From: JADJOM01 sp046327715
Lineage (GTDB): Bacteria; Gemmatimonadota; Gemmatimonadetes; Gemmatimonadales; GWC2-71-9
Direction: 5' to 3'
DNA length: 64,000 bases
Assembly: GCA_046327715.1 (NCBI GenBank)
Contig: JAXLXY010000005.1
Location: 124,001-188,000, forward strand
In this document: positions 30,891-39,047 of the stretch, piece by piece
Layout: every line of letters begins with the position of its first letter
Position numbering within the stretch: the stretch's first letter is position 1
The notes under the pieces: model-generated
What the model was told of the DNA's origin: nothing
Database searches by the model: none
What the model saw: the letters and a program-made list of their open reading frames with translations, nothing else
Translations under genes and position numbers: made by a program

Positions 30891-31693
30891 CCCGCCATCC
30901 CCGATGTCGGGCTGGACGGGACCGCCACCTCGCGCCGCGGCATCCGGCCGGCGAGATAGGCCAGGCGGCCGGCCTCGACGGCGTGCCTCATCGCCGCGGC
31001 CATCGCGACGGCGTTGGTCGCCTCGGCGATCGCCGTGTTCATCAGGATCCCGTCCACGCCCTGCTCCATGGTGACGCAGGCGTCGGAGGCCGTGCCGACC
31101 CCGGCATCGACGAGCACCGGGACCTTCAGCCGCTGCTTGATGGTCCGGATGCTGTAGGGGTTGAGCAGGCCGAGCCCGCTGCCGATCGGCGAGGCCAGCG
31201 GCATCACCGCCGCGGCGCCGGCATCCTCCAGCCGCAGTGCCATGATGAGGTCGTCATTGGTGTAGGCCATGACCTGGAAGCCTTCCTTCACCAGGGTCCG
31301 GGTGGCCAGCAGCAGCCCGTCGGTGTCGGGGAGCAGGGTCTCGCGATCGCCGATGACCTCGAGCTTGATGAACTCGTTGAACCCGGCCTCGCGGGCCAGG
31401 CGGGCGTAGCGGATGGCCTCGTCGGCGGTGTAGCAGCCGGCGGTATTGGCCAGCAGGAAGAACCGCCGGGGGTCGAGGTGGTAGAGCATTCCCTCCTCGC
31501 GGGTCCGGTCGAGATCGACCCGGCGCACGGCGACGGTGACCACGTCGGCGCCCGAGGCCTCGATGGCCTGGACCATCTCGGCGTTGCTGCGGTACTTGCC
31601 GGTCCCGACGAGCAGCCGCGAGGTGAGGGTCCGGCCGCCGATGACGAGCGGGGGATCGGTGAGGGCGTAGGGGCTGGTGCCGGTGGTGCCCAT
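30887..31693 (-). CDS. thiG: Thiazole synthase
   Basis: ThiG (268 aa) forms the thiazole phosphate of thiamine from deoxyxylulose phosphate, dehydroglycine or iminoacetate, and ThiS thiocarboxylate. The N-terminal SRLLVGTGKY, the NTAGCYTADEAIR block, EFIKLEVIGD with the Schiff-base Lys region, and PVLVDAGVGTASDA with GILMNTAIAEA are all classic. ATG 31693 follows GGAG at a good distance and gives the family N-terminus. It is separated from thiS by 74 bases that hold a strong hairpin. Confidence 0.97.
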   Translation of the reverse strand: MGTTGTSPYALTDPPLVIGGRTLTSRLLVGTGKYRSNAEMVQAIEASGADVVTVAVRRVDLDRTREEGMLYHLDPRRFFLLANTAGCYTADEAIRYARLAREAGFNEFIKLEVIGDRETLLPDTDGLLLATRTLVKEGFQVMAYTNDDLIMALRLEDAGAAAVMPLASPIGSGLGLLNPYSIRTIKQRLKVPVLVDAGVGTASDACVTMEQGVDGILMNTAIAEATNAVAMAAAMRHAVEAGRLAYLAGRMPRREVAVPSSPTSGMAG

Positions 31694-31726
31694 CGCGAGA
31701 CTCCATGTCCTGCAGTGTGGGTTGTT

Positions 31727-31750
31727 CCCCGCGCCGCTCGCGGCGCGGGG
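31727..31750 (-). promoter_or_regulatory. Hairpin between thiS and thiG
   Basis: CCCCGCGCCGC and GCGGCGCGGGG form an 11-bp perfect stem with a 2-nt loop (in practice 10 bp and a tetraloop). No T-run follows, so it is more likely a stability or processing element that adjusts thiG relative to thiS and thiE than a full terminator. It does not look like a TPP riboswitch. Confidence 0.5.
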
Positions 31751-31767
31751 GTGCCGCCGTGGCGGTC

Positions 31768-31977
31768 CTAGCCCCCGCCCACGAAGTGCACCAGTTCGAC
31801 CGTGTCGCCATCGTGCAGCGCGACCTCGTCGTGCCGCGCCCGGCGGACGATCTCGCGGTTCACCTCGACCACCACCATGCGCGGATCGAGGGCGAGGTGG
31901 GCCAGCAGGGAGCTGACCGTAGCGGGGCCGGGAATCCGGCGCGCCTCGCCGTTGAGGGTGAGCGTGAGGTCGGTCAT
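31768..31977 (-). CDS. thiS: Sulfur carrier protein ThiS
   Basis: A 69-aa ubiquitin-like protein whose C-terminus is adenylated and thiocarboxylated to carry sulfur to ThiG. It begins TLTLNGEARRIP, has the ThiS-typical VVVEVNREIV and ends VELVHFVGGG, with the obligatory terminal Gly-Gly. The ATG overlaps the thiE stop (ATGA). The enzymes that load it (ThiF, and ThiI or IscS) are not in this window. Confidence 0.95.
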   Translation of the reverse strand: MTDLTLTLNGEARRIPGPATVSSLLAHLALDPRMVVVEVNREIVRRARHDEVALHDGDTVELVHFVGGG

Positions 31978-32609
31978 GCCGCCTCCCGCCAGGGCGCGAG
32001 CATGGCGGTGGCGGCCGCGGCCGGATCGGCGGCATCCCAGAGCGCCGAGATGGCGGCGATGCCGAAGGCGCCGGCCCGGTGCACATCCGCCACCGCTTCG
32101 GGGGTGATCCCGCCGATCGCGATGACCGGGCAGGGGCCGGCGGCGATCATCTCGAGCGCCGCCAGGCCGAGGCCGGGGCGGCCGGGGTGGGACGCGGTCG
32201 GGAAGATGTTGCCGAGCAGCAGCCAGTCGGCGCCGGCGGCGGTGGCCGCGGCGGCCTCGGCGGTGCCGTGCACCGACACCCCGATCCGGCCACCCCATCC
32301 GGCGCCGAGCACGGCGCGGGCTTCGCCGGGGGAGAGGTCGAGCTGGCCGAGCTGCAGGCCGGTCGCGCCGGCGGCGCGGGCGATGTCAGCACGGGCGTTC
32401 AGGACCAGGCTCGCGCCGGCCGCCTGGGCCACGCTCCCCAGGAGCTGGGCGCGCTGCAGCAGCTCGCGGCCGGGCAGGGCGCGGTCGCGCACGTGGAAGG
32501 CGAGCGCGGGGCCGGCGCCGGCGGCGAGGCGGGAGGCGCGCGCTGCGAGGTCGGGCAGGGCGAGGATCCGGGCGTCGGTGACCGCGTGGAGGCGGGGCAG
32601 GGCGTTCAT
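31974..32609 (-). CDS. thiE: Thiamine phosphate synthase
   Basis: ThiE (211 aa) couples hydroxymethylpyrimidine diphosphate and thiazole phosphate to thiamine phosphate. The TIM barrel shows LHAVTDARIL, ALAFHVRDRALPGRELL, QLGQLDLSPGEAR, GVSVHGTAEAAAA, DWLLLGNIFPTASHPGRPG, and VIAIGGITPEAVADVHRAGA. It is slightly divergent from E. coli ThiE and nearer to TenI-like proteins, a regulator/thiazole tautomerase subgroup. TenI function is therefore an alternative. The start ATG overlaps the fmt stop, and the stop overlaps thiS. Confidence 0.9.
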   Translation of the reverse strand: MNALPRLHAVTDARILALPDLAARASRLAAGAGPALAFHVRDRALPGRELLQRAQLLGSVAQAAGASLVLNARADIARAAGATGLQLGQLDLSPGEARAVLGAGWGGRIGVSVHGTAEAAAATAAGADWLLLGNIFPTASHPGRPGLGLAALEMIAAGPCPVIAIGGITPEAVADVHRAGAFGIAAISALWDAADPAAAATAMLAPWREAA

Positions 32610-33526
32610 GCGAAGCGCTGGCCGACGGCCACCCCCCGGCCGCGAACCCACGCCTCGACCGGCATGCGCTTCTTGCCCGACGGCTTCACTTCCGTCACCT
32701 CGAGCGCGCCCACCTGTGCGGCCACCTGCAGCGTGGCGCCGGCGGCGAGCACGGTGCCCGGCGGGCCGCCGGCGTTCGCCACCCGTCCGCCGAAGCACTT
32801 GACCTCCTGCCCCTCCAGCAGGGCCCAGGCGCCCGGCTCCGGGTCGAAGGCGCGCACCGCGCGCGCGAGGGTCGCGGCGTCGGCATTCCAGTCGAGGCGG
32901 GTGACGGCGCGGCCGATCTTGGGGGCGAGGGTGGCGCGCGCGTGCTCCTGCGGCACGGCCTGCGCGGCCCCCCCGTCGATCATGGTGAGGGCCTCGATCA
33001 GCGCCGCGGCGCCGAGTTCGGCCAGCCGTTCGGTGAGCTCGCCACCGGTCTCGTCGGCGGCGACCTCGGTCTCGATCCGGTGGAACACCGGCCCGCTGTC
33101 GAGGCCGGCTTCCATCTGCATGATGCTCACCCCGGTGGTCTCGAGCCCCTGCAGGATGGCCCACTGGATGGGCGCCGCGCCGCGCAGCGCCGGGAGCAGC
33201 GAGGCATGCACGTTGATCATGCCGAGTGGCGGGATGGCGAGGACCTCGGGGCGCAGGATGTGGCCGTAGGCCACCACCACGCCGATGTCGGGCGCCGCGG
33301 CCCGGAGCGCGTCGGCGAACCCCCCGACCGGCCGCTCGGGCTGGAGCACCGGGAGCTCTTCTTCCAGTGCCGCCTGCTTGACCGCGGGGGGGACCAGCTG
33401 GCTCCGCGACCGGCCCTGCGGCCGGTCGGGCTGCGTGACCACCAGCTGCACGTCGAAGCCTTCCTCGAGCAGCGCCCGCAACGACGGGACCGCGAATGCC
33501 GGGGTGCCGAAGAAGGCGACGCGCAT
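32606..33526 (-). CDS. fmt: Methionyl-tRNA formyltransferase
   Basis: Fmt (306 aa) formylates initiator Met-tRNA using 10-formyl-tetrahydrofolate. The N-terminal domain has VAFFGTPAFAVPSLRALL, the loop QPDRPQGRSRSQLVPPAVK, YGHILRPEVLAIPPLGMIN and the catalytic HASLLPALRGAAPIQWAIL with ETTGVSIMQMEAGLDSGPV. The C-terminal OB-fold carries LDWNADA. It pairs with def (TGATG overlap), the common fmt-def arrangement, and its stop overlaps thiE. Confidence 0.97.
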   Translation of the reverse strand: MRVAFFGTPAFAVPSLRALLEEGFDVQLVVTQPDRPQGRSRSQLVPPAVKQAALEEELPVLQPERPVGGFADALRAAAPDIGVVVAYGHILRPEVLAIPPLGMINVHASLLPALRGAAPIQWAILQGLETTGVSIMQMEAGLDSGPVFHRIETEVAADETGGELTERLAELGAAALIEALTMIDGGAAQAVPQEHARATLAPKIGRAVTRLDWNADAATLARAVRAFDPEPGAWALLEGQEVKCFGGRVANAGGPPGTVLAAGATLQVAAQVGALEVTEVKPSGKKRMPVEAWVRGRGVAVGQRFA

Positions 33527-34062
33527 CAGCTGGAGCCCGCGGGGGCGGCGCGGACCGGGCGGGTGTGGCCGATGTCGTCGGCGTGCTCCTTCCGCCAGCG
33601 GGCCAGCAGCCGCTTCCGCTTGAGGATGCTCAAGTGGTCGAGGAACAGGATCCCGTCGAGGTGGTCGATCTCATGCTGCACGGCGCGGGCGGCGAGGCCG
33701 GCGAGCTCCACCCGGTACGGCTGGCCGTGCTCGTCGAGCGCCTCGAGGACCACCCGGTCGGGGCGGGTCACGTCGGCGTAGAGATCGGGCACCGAGAGGC
33801 AGCCTTCCTCGCCGGTCTCCTTCCCCGACGCCTCGACGATGCGCGGATTCACGAGGACCAGCCGCTGGTCCTCGGCGTCGACCACCGCGATGCGGGTGGC
33901 CACGCCCACCTGGTTGGCGGCGAGGCCGACGCCCTTCGCGGCGTACATGGTCTCCCACAGGTCGGCGATGAAGCGCCGGACGGCATCGTCCACCACGGGG
34001 ACCGGCTTGCTCGCCTCGCGGAGCACCGGCGATCCCAGCAGGTGGAGGTCGAGCAGGCTCAT
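33526..34062 (-). CDS. def: Peptide deformylase
   Basis: A 178-aa metalloenzyme that removes the N-formyl group from new proteins. The three motifs are GVGLAANQVG (motif 1), EEGCLSVPDL (motif 2, with the metal Cys) and VQHEIDHLDGILF (motif 3, HExxH type with both metal His and the catalytic Glu). The ATG overlaps the yajC stop (ATGA), and the stop overlaps fmt (TGATG). Length is normal. Confidence 0.98.
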   Translation of the reverse strand: MSLLDLHLLGSPVLREASKPVPVVDDAVRRFIADLWETMYAAKGVGLAANQVGVATRIAVVDAEDQRLVLVNPRIVEASGKETGEEGCLSVPDLYADVTRPDRVVLEALDEHGQPYRVELAGLAARAVQHEIDHLDGILFLDHLSILKRKRLLARWRKEHADDIGHTRPVRAAPAGSS

Positions 34063-34388
34063 CCCACGACTCCCTGTGCCGCCTGGTCGCCCACCTTGAC
34101 GATGCGGGCGCGGTCCACGACCACCGCGGCGGTCCCGGACTCGATCGTGACCCGGTCTTCCTTGATGTCCTTCACCTTGCCCATCAGGCCGCCCACGGTC
34201 ACGACCTCGTCGCCCTTCTTGAGGTTCTTGAGCAGCTCCTCATGCTTCTTCCGCGCCTGCTGCTGGGGGCGGAGGATGAGGAAGAAGAACACCAGACCGA
34301 TCGCGCCGATCTGGAGCAGCAGCATGGTCAGGCCGGCGGACGAGCCGTCGGGGGCCGGGGCCATCAGGGCCAGCAGGGAAAGCGTCAC
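34059..34388 (-). CDS. yajC: Preprotein translocase subunit YajC
   Basis: A 109-aa single-pass membrane protein that joins SecDF in the Sec holotranslocon. The membrane helix is about residues 22-40 (MLLLQIGAIGLVFFFLILRP), ending in the family signature LRPQQQARKKHEELLKNLKK. After it comes GDEVVTVGGLMGKV and DRVTIESGTAAV. The start is GTG 34388, overlapping the tgt stop (GTGA). The tgt-yajC pairing is a widely conserved order, although secD/secF do not follow here. Confidence 0.95.
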   Translation of the reverse strand: MTLSLLALMAPAPDGSSAGLTMLLLQIGAIGLVFFFLILRPQQQARKKHEELLKNLKKGDEVVTVGGLMGKVKDIKEDRVTIESGTAAVVVDRARIVKVGDQAAQGVVG

Positions 34389-35542
34389 GAGTCTCCTCGA
34401 TGGTGGTAGCGCTCGAGCCAGGCGGCCCGGAAGCGCTCGAACGTGCCCTGGCGGATCGCCTCACGCGCCTGCTCGGCGATCCGGATCAGGAACCGGATGT
34501 TGTGAATCGACACCAGCCGGAGGCCCAGCATCTCCTCCGCCATGAACAGGTGCCGCAGGTATCCCCGCGGGAACCGGGTGCAGGTCTCGCAGTCGCACGC
34601 CGGGTCGAGGGGCGCCTCGCTCAGCTTGAGGTGGGCCGCCCGGATGTTGACCTTGCCCGTGCTGGTCCACGCGCTGCCGTGGCGCCCGTTCCGCGTGGCG
34701 GCCACGCAGTCGAACAGGTCCACGCCCCGGGCGATCCCCTCCAGCAGGTCGTCCGGGAATCCGACGCCCATAAGATAACGGGGCATCTCGGCCGGGAGCG
34801 CCGGGCCGAGGCCCTCCAGCACCCGGTGCATGACCGGCTTGGGCTCCCCCACGGAGAGGCCCCCGATGGCGATCCCGGTCCAGGGTCCGCGGGCCAGCGT
34901 GCCCTCGAGCGAGCGCATCCGCAGGTCGGCGTGGGTGCCCCCCTGGACGATGGGCCAGAGGGTCTGGGGGCTCGGCGGCTCCTCGGCTCGGCGGCTTGTA
35001 CCGGCGTCGGCGAGCTGCGCATGCCGGGTCCGGCAGCGGTCGAGCCAGCGCAGGGTGCGCTCCATCCCCTCCTCGGCCAGCTCCCAGGTGGCCTGGCCCG
35101 GGACCACGTGGTCGAAGACCATCGCCACGTCGGCGCCCAGGGCCCACTGGATCTCCATGGAGGACTCGGGGGTCAGGGTCCGCACCGATCCATCGATGTG
35201 GCTCACGAACTCCACCCCGTGCTCACTGATCTTGCGAAGGCCCTCGAGCGAAAAGACCTGGAAGCCACCCGAGTCGGTGAGCATCGGCCGGTCCCAGCTG
35301 GTGAAGCCGTGCAGTCCACCGAGGGCGGCCACCACCGACTCCCCCGGGCGCAGGTGCAGGTGGTAGGTGTTGCCGAGGATGATCTGGGCGCCGGCGCGCC
35401 GGACCTCCTCGGGGTGCAGGCCCCGCACCGCCCCGTGGGTGCCGACCGGCATGAAGGCCGGCGTCTCGACCACGCCATGCGGCAGGGTCAGGCGGCCGGC
35501 GCGGGCGGCGCCCTCGGTGGCGTCGAGCTGGAATTCGAACAT
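34385..35542 (-). CDS. tgt: tRNA-guanine(34) transglycosylase
   Basis: Tgt (385 aa) swaps G34 for preQ1 in tRNAs with GUN anticodons. It has FMPVGTHGAVRGLHPEEV, GNTYHLHLRPGE, the catalytic Asp region MLTDSGGFQVFSL, PIVQGG, GGLSVGEP and a C-terminal zinc site (CDCETCTRF with a later His in LVSIHN). A short Ser/Arg/Pro/Glu insert just before PQTLWPIVQGG is coded by a simple ctcggcggct repeat (about 34971-35000). The start is ATG 35542, 6 nt after a TACCAT hexamer, so the mRNA is probably leaderless. Confidence 0.96.
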   Translation of the reverse strand: MFEFQLDATEGAARAGRLTLPHGVVETPAFMPVGTHGAVRGLHPEEVRRAGAQIILGNTYHLHLRPGESVVAALGGLHGFTSWDRPMLTDSGGFQVFSLEGLRKISEHGVEFVSHIDGSVRTLTPESSMEIQWALGADVAMVFDHVVPGQATWELAEEGMERTLRWLDRCRTRHAQLADAGTSRRAEEPPSPQTLWPIVQGGTHADLRMRSLEGTLARGPWTGIAIGGLSVGEPKPVMHRVLEGLGPALPAEMPRYLMGVGFPDDLLEGIARGVDLFDCVAATRNGRHGSAWTSTGKVNIRAAHLKLSEAPLDPACDCETCTRFPRGYLRHLFMAEEMLGLRLVSIHNIRFLIRIAEQAREAIRQGTFERFRAAWLERYHHRGDS

Positions 35543-35548
35543 GGGCAG

Positions 35549-35554
35549 ATGGTA
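35549..35554 (-). promoter_or_regulatory. -10-like element of tgt
   Basis: TACCAT on the minus strand lies 6 nt before the tgt ATG, in the only sizable gap (48 bases) between queA and tgt. It would let tgt and the genes behind it be transcribed apart from queA and ruvB. Confidence 0.45.
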
Positions 35555-35590
35555 AGGGGGCGCGGCCGGGCGCGCCAACCGTCGCGGCCG

Positions 35591-36637
35591 TCAGCGGAGC
35601 AGCATGGCGTCGCCGTAGGAGTAGAAGCGATAGCCGGCCGCCACGGCGTGGCGGTAGGCGGCCATCACCCGGTCGTAGCCCCCGAAGGCCGCGACCAGCA
35701 TCAGCAGGGTGGAGCGGGGCAGGTGGAAGTTGGTGAGCAGCCGGTCGACGACCCGGAAGCCGTAGCCCGGCGTGATGAGCAGGCGAGTCTCTCCCGTTCC
35801 CGCGCGGACCGTCCCGCCGTCCGCGGCCGCGCTCTCCAGGGCGCGCACCACCGTGGTGCCCACCGCCCACAGCTTCCCGCCCCGGTCGCGGAGCCGGCGG
35901 ATCGCCTCCGCGGCGGGCACCGGGATGTCGTAGACCTCCCGGTGCATGGGATGGGCGAGGGGATCCTCGACTTCGACCGGCTTGAAGGTCCCCGGCCCCA
36001 CCTCGAGCTCGATCCGGGCGAGCTCGACGCCCTTCGCCTCGAGGGCCGCGAGGAGCGCTGGGGTGAAGTGCAGCCCCGCCGTGGGCGCGGCCACGCTCCC
36101 TTCCCGCTCCGCGAAGACGGTCTGGTAGCGGGTCTCGTCGGCCGGGGTCGGGGCCCGGTCGATGTACGGCGGGAGCGGCAGCCGGCCGGCCGCGGCCATC
36201 GCCGCCGCGGCGGTGGTGCCGACGAACCGCACCTCGCGATACCCCTCGTCGAGCACCGCCACCGTCTCGATCCACGCCCCGGGGCCGATCGCCACCCGCT
36301 TGCCGGGGCGCAGCGCCGAGCCCGGCTTGCCGATGGCGATCCAGTGCTCGCCCTGTGCGGGATGGATGAGCAGCACCTCGGCCGGGGCCCCGCTCGGCCG
36401 GGTGGCCAGGAAGCGCGCGTGCCGCACCCGCGTGGTGTTGAGCACCAGGAGGTCGCCGGCGGGGACCAGGGCGACGAGGTCGGGGAAGTGCAGGTCGGTC
36501 GCGGCGCGGTCCGGGTCGGGGGCGGTCCGGTCCACCAGGAGCAGCCGGCTCGCCCCGCGTTCCGCGATCGGTTCCTGCGCGATCAGGCCGGCGGGGAGCT
36601 CGTAGGCGAAGTCGCTGGTCTGGTAGGCGGGGGGCAC
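35591..36637 (-). CDS. queA: S-adenosylmethionine:tRNA ribosyltransferase-isomerase
   Basis: QueA (348 aa) adds the epoxycyclopentane ring from SAM to preQ1 in tRNA, the step after Tgt. Typical blocks are DFAYELPAGLIAQEPIAERG, LLVLNTTRVRHARFL, EVLLIHPAQGEHW, the conserved GRLPLPPYIDR, QTVFAEREGSVAAPTAGLHF, and late NFHLPRSTLLMLVAAFGG. The likely start is GTG 36637, which gives the usual N-terminus. It follows ruvB by 12 bases. Together with tgt it forms the queuosine module of this run. Confidence 0.96.
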   Translation of the reverse strand: MPPAYQTSDFAYELPAGLIAQEPIAERGASRLLLVDRTAPDPDRAATDLHFPDLVALVPAGDLLVLNTTRVRHARFLATRPSGAPAEVLLIHPAQGEHWIAIGKPGSALRPGKRVAIGPGAWIETVAVLDEGYREVRFVGTTAAAAMAAAGRLPLPPYIDRAPTPADETRYQTVFAEREGSVAAPTAGLHFTPALLAALEAKGVELARIELEVGPGTFKPVEVEDPLAHPMHREVYDIPVPAAEAIRRLRDRGGKLWAVGTTVVRALESAAADGGTVRAGTGETRLLITPGYGFRVVDRLLTNFHLPRSTLLMLVAAFGGYDRVMAAYRHAVAAGYRFYSYGDAMLLR

Positions 36638-36649
36638 GCCGGCCGGTCT

Positions 36650-37684
36650 CTACGCGTCGCGTTCGAAGATGGTCCGCTGGGTGCCCGGGGGCGGGGTGAT
36701 GCCGAAGCGCTGGTAGGCGAGTGCGGTGGCCACGCGGCCGCGCGGGGTGCGTTCGAGGAACCCCTGCTGGATCAGGTAGGGTTCGTAGACATCCTCGAGG
36801 GTCCCGGCATCTTCGCTCACCGCCACCGCCACCGTGCTGAGGCCGACGGGCCCGCCGCCGAACTTCTCGATGATGGTGGTGAGGATGCGGGCATCCATGT
36901 CATCGAGGCCGAACTCGTCCACGTTGAGGCGCGCCAGCGCCTCCCGCGCCACCGGCCCGGTGATCTGCCCCGCCGCGCGGACCTGGGCGAAGTCGCGCAC
37001 CCGGCGGAGCAGCCGGTTGGCCACGCGTGGCGTCCCGCGGCTCCGGCGGGCGATCTCGGCGGTGCCCTCGGCATCGGCCGGCACGCCGAGGATGCTCGCC
37101 GAGCGCGCCACGATCACGCCGAGGTCCTCGGGCGGATAGAAGTGCAGCCGCTCGACCATCCCGAAGCGGGCCCGCATCGGCGGGGTGAGGAGGCCGAACC
37201 GGGTGGTGGCGCCGATCAGCGTGAAGCGCTCGATGGCCATCGGGATGGTCTGGGCGTTGGGGCCGTCGGCGATCCGGACGTCGACCCGGAAGTCCTCCAT
37301 CGCGGGATAGAGGAATTCCTCGAGCACCGGGCGCAGCCGGTGGATCTCGTCGATGAAGAGGATGTCGCCCGGGGTGAGCGTGGTGAGCAGCCCCACGAGG
37401 TCGCCGGGCTTCTCGAGCACCGGCCCCGAGGTGGTGCGGAGCTGGACCCCCATCTCGCGGGCCAGCAGCATGGCGAGGGTGGTCTTGCCGAGGCCCGGTG
37501 GACCGAAGAAGAGCAGGTGGTCGAGCGGCTCCTTCCGCGCCTTGGCCGCGTCGATGGCGATGCGGAGCGAGGCCTTGACCTGGGCCTGCCCGACGAACTC
37601 CTCGAGATGCCCGGGGCGAAGCGCCGCCTCGGCGCCCACCTCCCCGGGGAGGGAATCGGGGGTCGTAATCTCGAGTCGGCTCAT
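36650..37684 (-). CDS. ruvB: Holliday junction branch migration DNA helicase RuvB
   Basis: RuvB (344 aa) is the AAA+ motor that drives branch migration with RuvA. The usual RPGHLEEFVGQ opening, Walker A GPPGLGKTT, Walker B ILFIDEIHRL, sensor 1 GATTRFGLLT and the Arg finger RARFG are present. The C-terminal winged helix has EPYLIQQGFLERTPRGR. ATG 37684 gives the normal N-terminus; an open frame upstream is low-complexity Ala/Arg. It is separated from ruvA by a small zinc-ribbon gene. Confidence 0.97.
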   Translation of the reverse strand: MSRLEITTPDSLPGEVGAEAALRPGHLEEFVGQAQVKASLRIAIDAAKARKEPLDHLLFFGPPGLGKTTLAMLLAREMGVQLRTTSGPVLEKPGDLVGLLTTLTPGDILFIDEIHRLRPVLEEFLYPAMEDFRVDVRIADGPNAQTIPMAIERFTLIGATTRFGLLTPPMRARFGMVERLHFYPPEDLGVIVARSASILGVPADAEGTAEIARRSRGTPRVANRLLRRVRDFAQVRAAGQITGPVAREALARLNVDEFGLDDMDARILTTIIEKFGGGPVGLSTVAVAVSEDAGTLEDVYEPYLIQQGFLERTPRGRVATALAYQRFGITPPPGTQRTIFERDA

Positions 37685-37748
37685 GGGGGCGGCCCGGCGG
37701 CCCGACGGCGCGGCGGCTCGGCGGCGATCCGCCCAGCCACCCGGCCGC

Positions 37749-37925
37749 CTAGTCTTCCAGCCTCGCGTCCCAGCGGACGGGGCGCTTGCCCGGCTCGAGG
37801 ACATGCCGGGCGTGGCAATGATTGCAGCGGTCCAGGGTGCGCGGCGTGGTGGCCGCGACCAGCACCCGGTTGGTGCTGCCGCAGCGGGTGCAGAGCCACT
37901 CGGCGGTGGTGGCGGGGACGGTCAT
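37749..37925 (-). CDS. Small zinc-ribbon protein between ruvA and ruvB
   Basis: A 58-aa frame, too short for most gene finders. It starts at ATG 37925 with a strong GAGGAG seven bases upstream. It has two Cys pairs, CTRC (with Trp-Leu before it) and CNHCHARH, separated by about 20 residues, which is the pattern of a rubredoxin-like zinc ribbon. The intact frame, ribosome site and place inside the ruv run support a real gene. It might bind RuvAB, nucleic acid or the ribosome, but I do not recognise the family. The 64 bases before ruvB are a GC-rich cggcgg-type simple sequence. Confidence 0.75.
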   Translation of the reverse strand: MTVPATTAEWLCTRCGSTNRVLVAATTPRTLDRCNHCHARHVLEPGKRPVRWDARLED

Positions 37926-37964
37926 GGTCAGGCTCCTCGTGGCCCGGCGGCACCGCCGCGCAGG

Positions 37965-38549
37965 CTACCGCTTGGTTGACAACCACTGCAGGGCATGGCG
38001 GATGACCTTCGCGGTCTCGGAGACCCCATCCGCGATGGCCCGCCGGGTGGCCTCCTCCGCCTGGGGTGCGGCGTAGCCCAGGCGGATCAGCGCCTGCACG
38101 GCCTCGCCCCCCGGGCCCGGGGCCACCGGGACGTCGGCCGGGGTTTCCTCGAAGCGATCCCCCAGCTCGACGATCAGCTTCTCCGCCTTCTTGCGGCCGA
38201 TGCCCGGCACGGTGGCGAGCGCGGCAATGTCGCGCTCCTTGAGGCTTCGCACGGCCCGCTCGGCGCCCAGGGTCGAGAGCACCGCCAGCGCCAGCTTGGG
38301 CCCGACGCCGCTCGCCGACAGCAGCCGCTGGAACACGGTGCGCTCGCCGGTGCGGTCGAAGCCGTAGAGCGACCAGCCGTCCTCCCGCACCACCAGCTCG
38401 GTGTAGAGGCCGAGCCGGCTGCCGGGGGCCGGCAGGCGCTCGAGCACACCGAGCGGCACGGTGACCGCGTATCCGACCCCGCCGGCGGTCTCGATGAGCG
38501 CGGTGTCCCCGTGGAGCTCACGCAGGGTGCCGGTGACGAAGGCGATCAT
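37965..38549 (-). CDS. ruvA: Holliday junction branch migration protein RuvA
   Basis: RuvA (194 aa) binds the four-way junction as a tetramer and loads RuvB. Domain I (OB fold) opens IAFVTGTLRELHGDTALIET and includes LYTELVVREDGWSLYGF. Two helix-hairpin-helix motifs follow (VGPKLALAVLSTLG and ATVPGIGRKKAEKLIVEL). Domain III has LIRLGYAAPQAEEATRRA. Its ATG overlaps the ruvC stop (ATGA). Confidence 0.97.
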   Translation of the reverse strand: MIAFVTGTLRELHGDTALIETAGGVGYAVTVPLGVLERLPAPGSRLGLYTELVVREDGWSLYGFDRTGERTVFQRLLSASGVGPKLALAVLSTLGAERAVRSLKERDIAALATVPGIGRKKAEKLIVELGDRFEETPADVPVAPGPGGEAVQALIRLGYAAPQAEEATRRAIADGVSETAKVIRHALQWLSTKR

Positions 38550-39034
38550 CGCCGCACCCGCCGCCGGCTGCCGAGCAGGTGGGTGAGGGCCACCGCGCAG
38601 CCGTCGGCGGCGTCGGCCGGCCGGGGCACCGCCTTGAGGCGCAGCAGCTGGGCCACCATGAATCCCACCTGCGGCTTGAGAGCCTGGCCACGTCCGGTCA
38701 CGGTCTTCTTGATCTCCGCCGGCGAGTACTCCGCGATGGCCAGGTCGGCCGCGGCGCCAGCCAGGAGGATCACCCCACGCGCATGCCCCAGCACCAGCGT
38801 GGTGCGGGCATTCCGGGCATGGAAGGCCTCTTCCACCGCCAGCACGTCCGGCCGGTGCCGCGCCACCAGGCCCGTGAGCTGTTCATGGATCTGGTGCAGG
38901 CGGCGCGGGAGGGTGGCGCCGCGTTCCGGCCGGATCACCCCGCACTCGACCAGCCGGTAGACCCCGGGCCCCACCGCCTCGACGACACCGTACCCGGTGG
39001 CGGCCGTACCGGGGTCCACTCCCAGCACCTTCAC
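38546..39034 (-). CDS. ruvC: Crossover junction endodeoxyribonuclease RuvC
   Basis: RuvC (162 aa) is the Holliday junction resolvase. The acidic active-site residues are in VLGVDPGTAATGYG (Asp7), DVLAVEEAFHARN (Glu) and the final DAADGCAVALTHL. LGHARGVILLAGA matches the second conserved stretch. It lies 13 bases after yebC in the conserved yebC-ruvC-ruvA order and overlaps ruvA by 4 bases. Confidence 0.97.
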   Translation of the reverse strand: MKVLGVDPGTAATGYGVVEAVGPGVYRLVECGVIRPERGATLPRRLHQIHEQLTGLVARHRPDVLAVEEAFHARNARTTLVLGHARGVILLAGAAADLAIAEYSPAEIKKTVTGRGQALKPQVGFMVAQLLRLKAVPRPADAADGCAVALTHLLGSRRRVRR

Positions 39035-39047
39035 CGGCCGGGACCGG

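Noticed and set aside
31768..32609. TPP riboswitch in the thi genes
   Set aside because: The genes overlap by a few bases and no CUGAGA or ACCUGAUCUGGAU-like element is present upstream.
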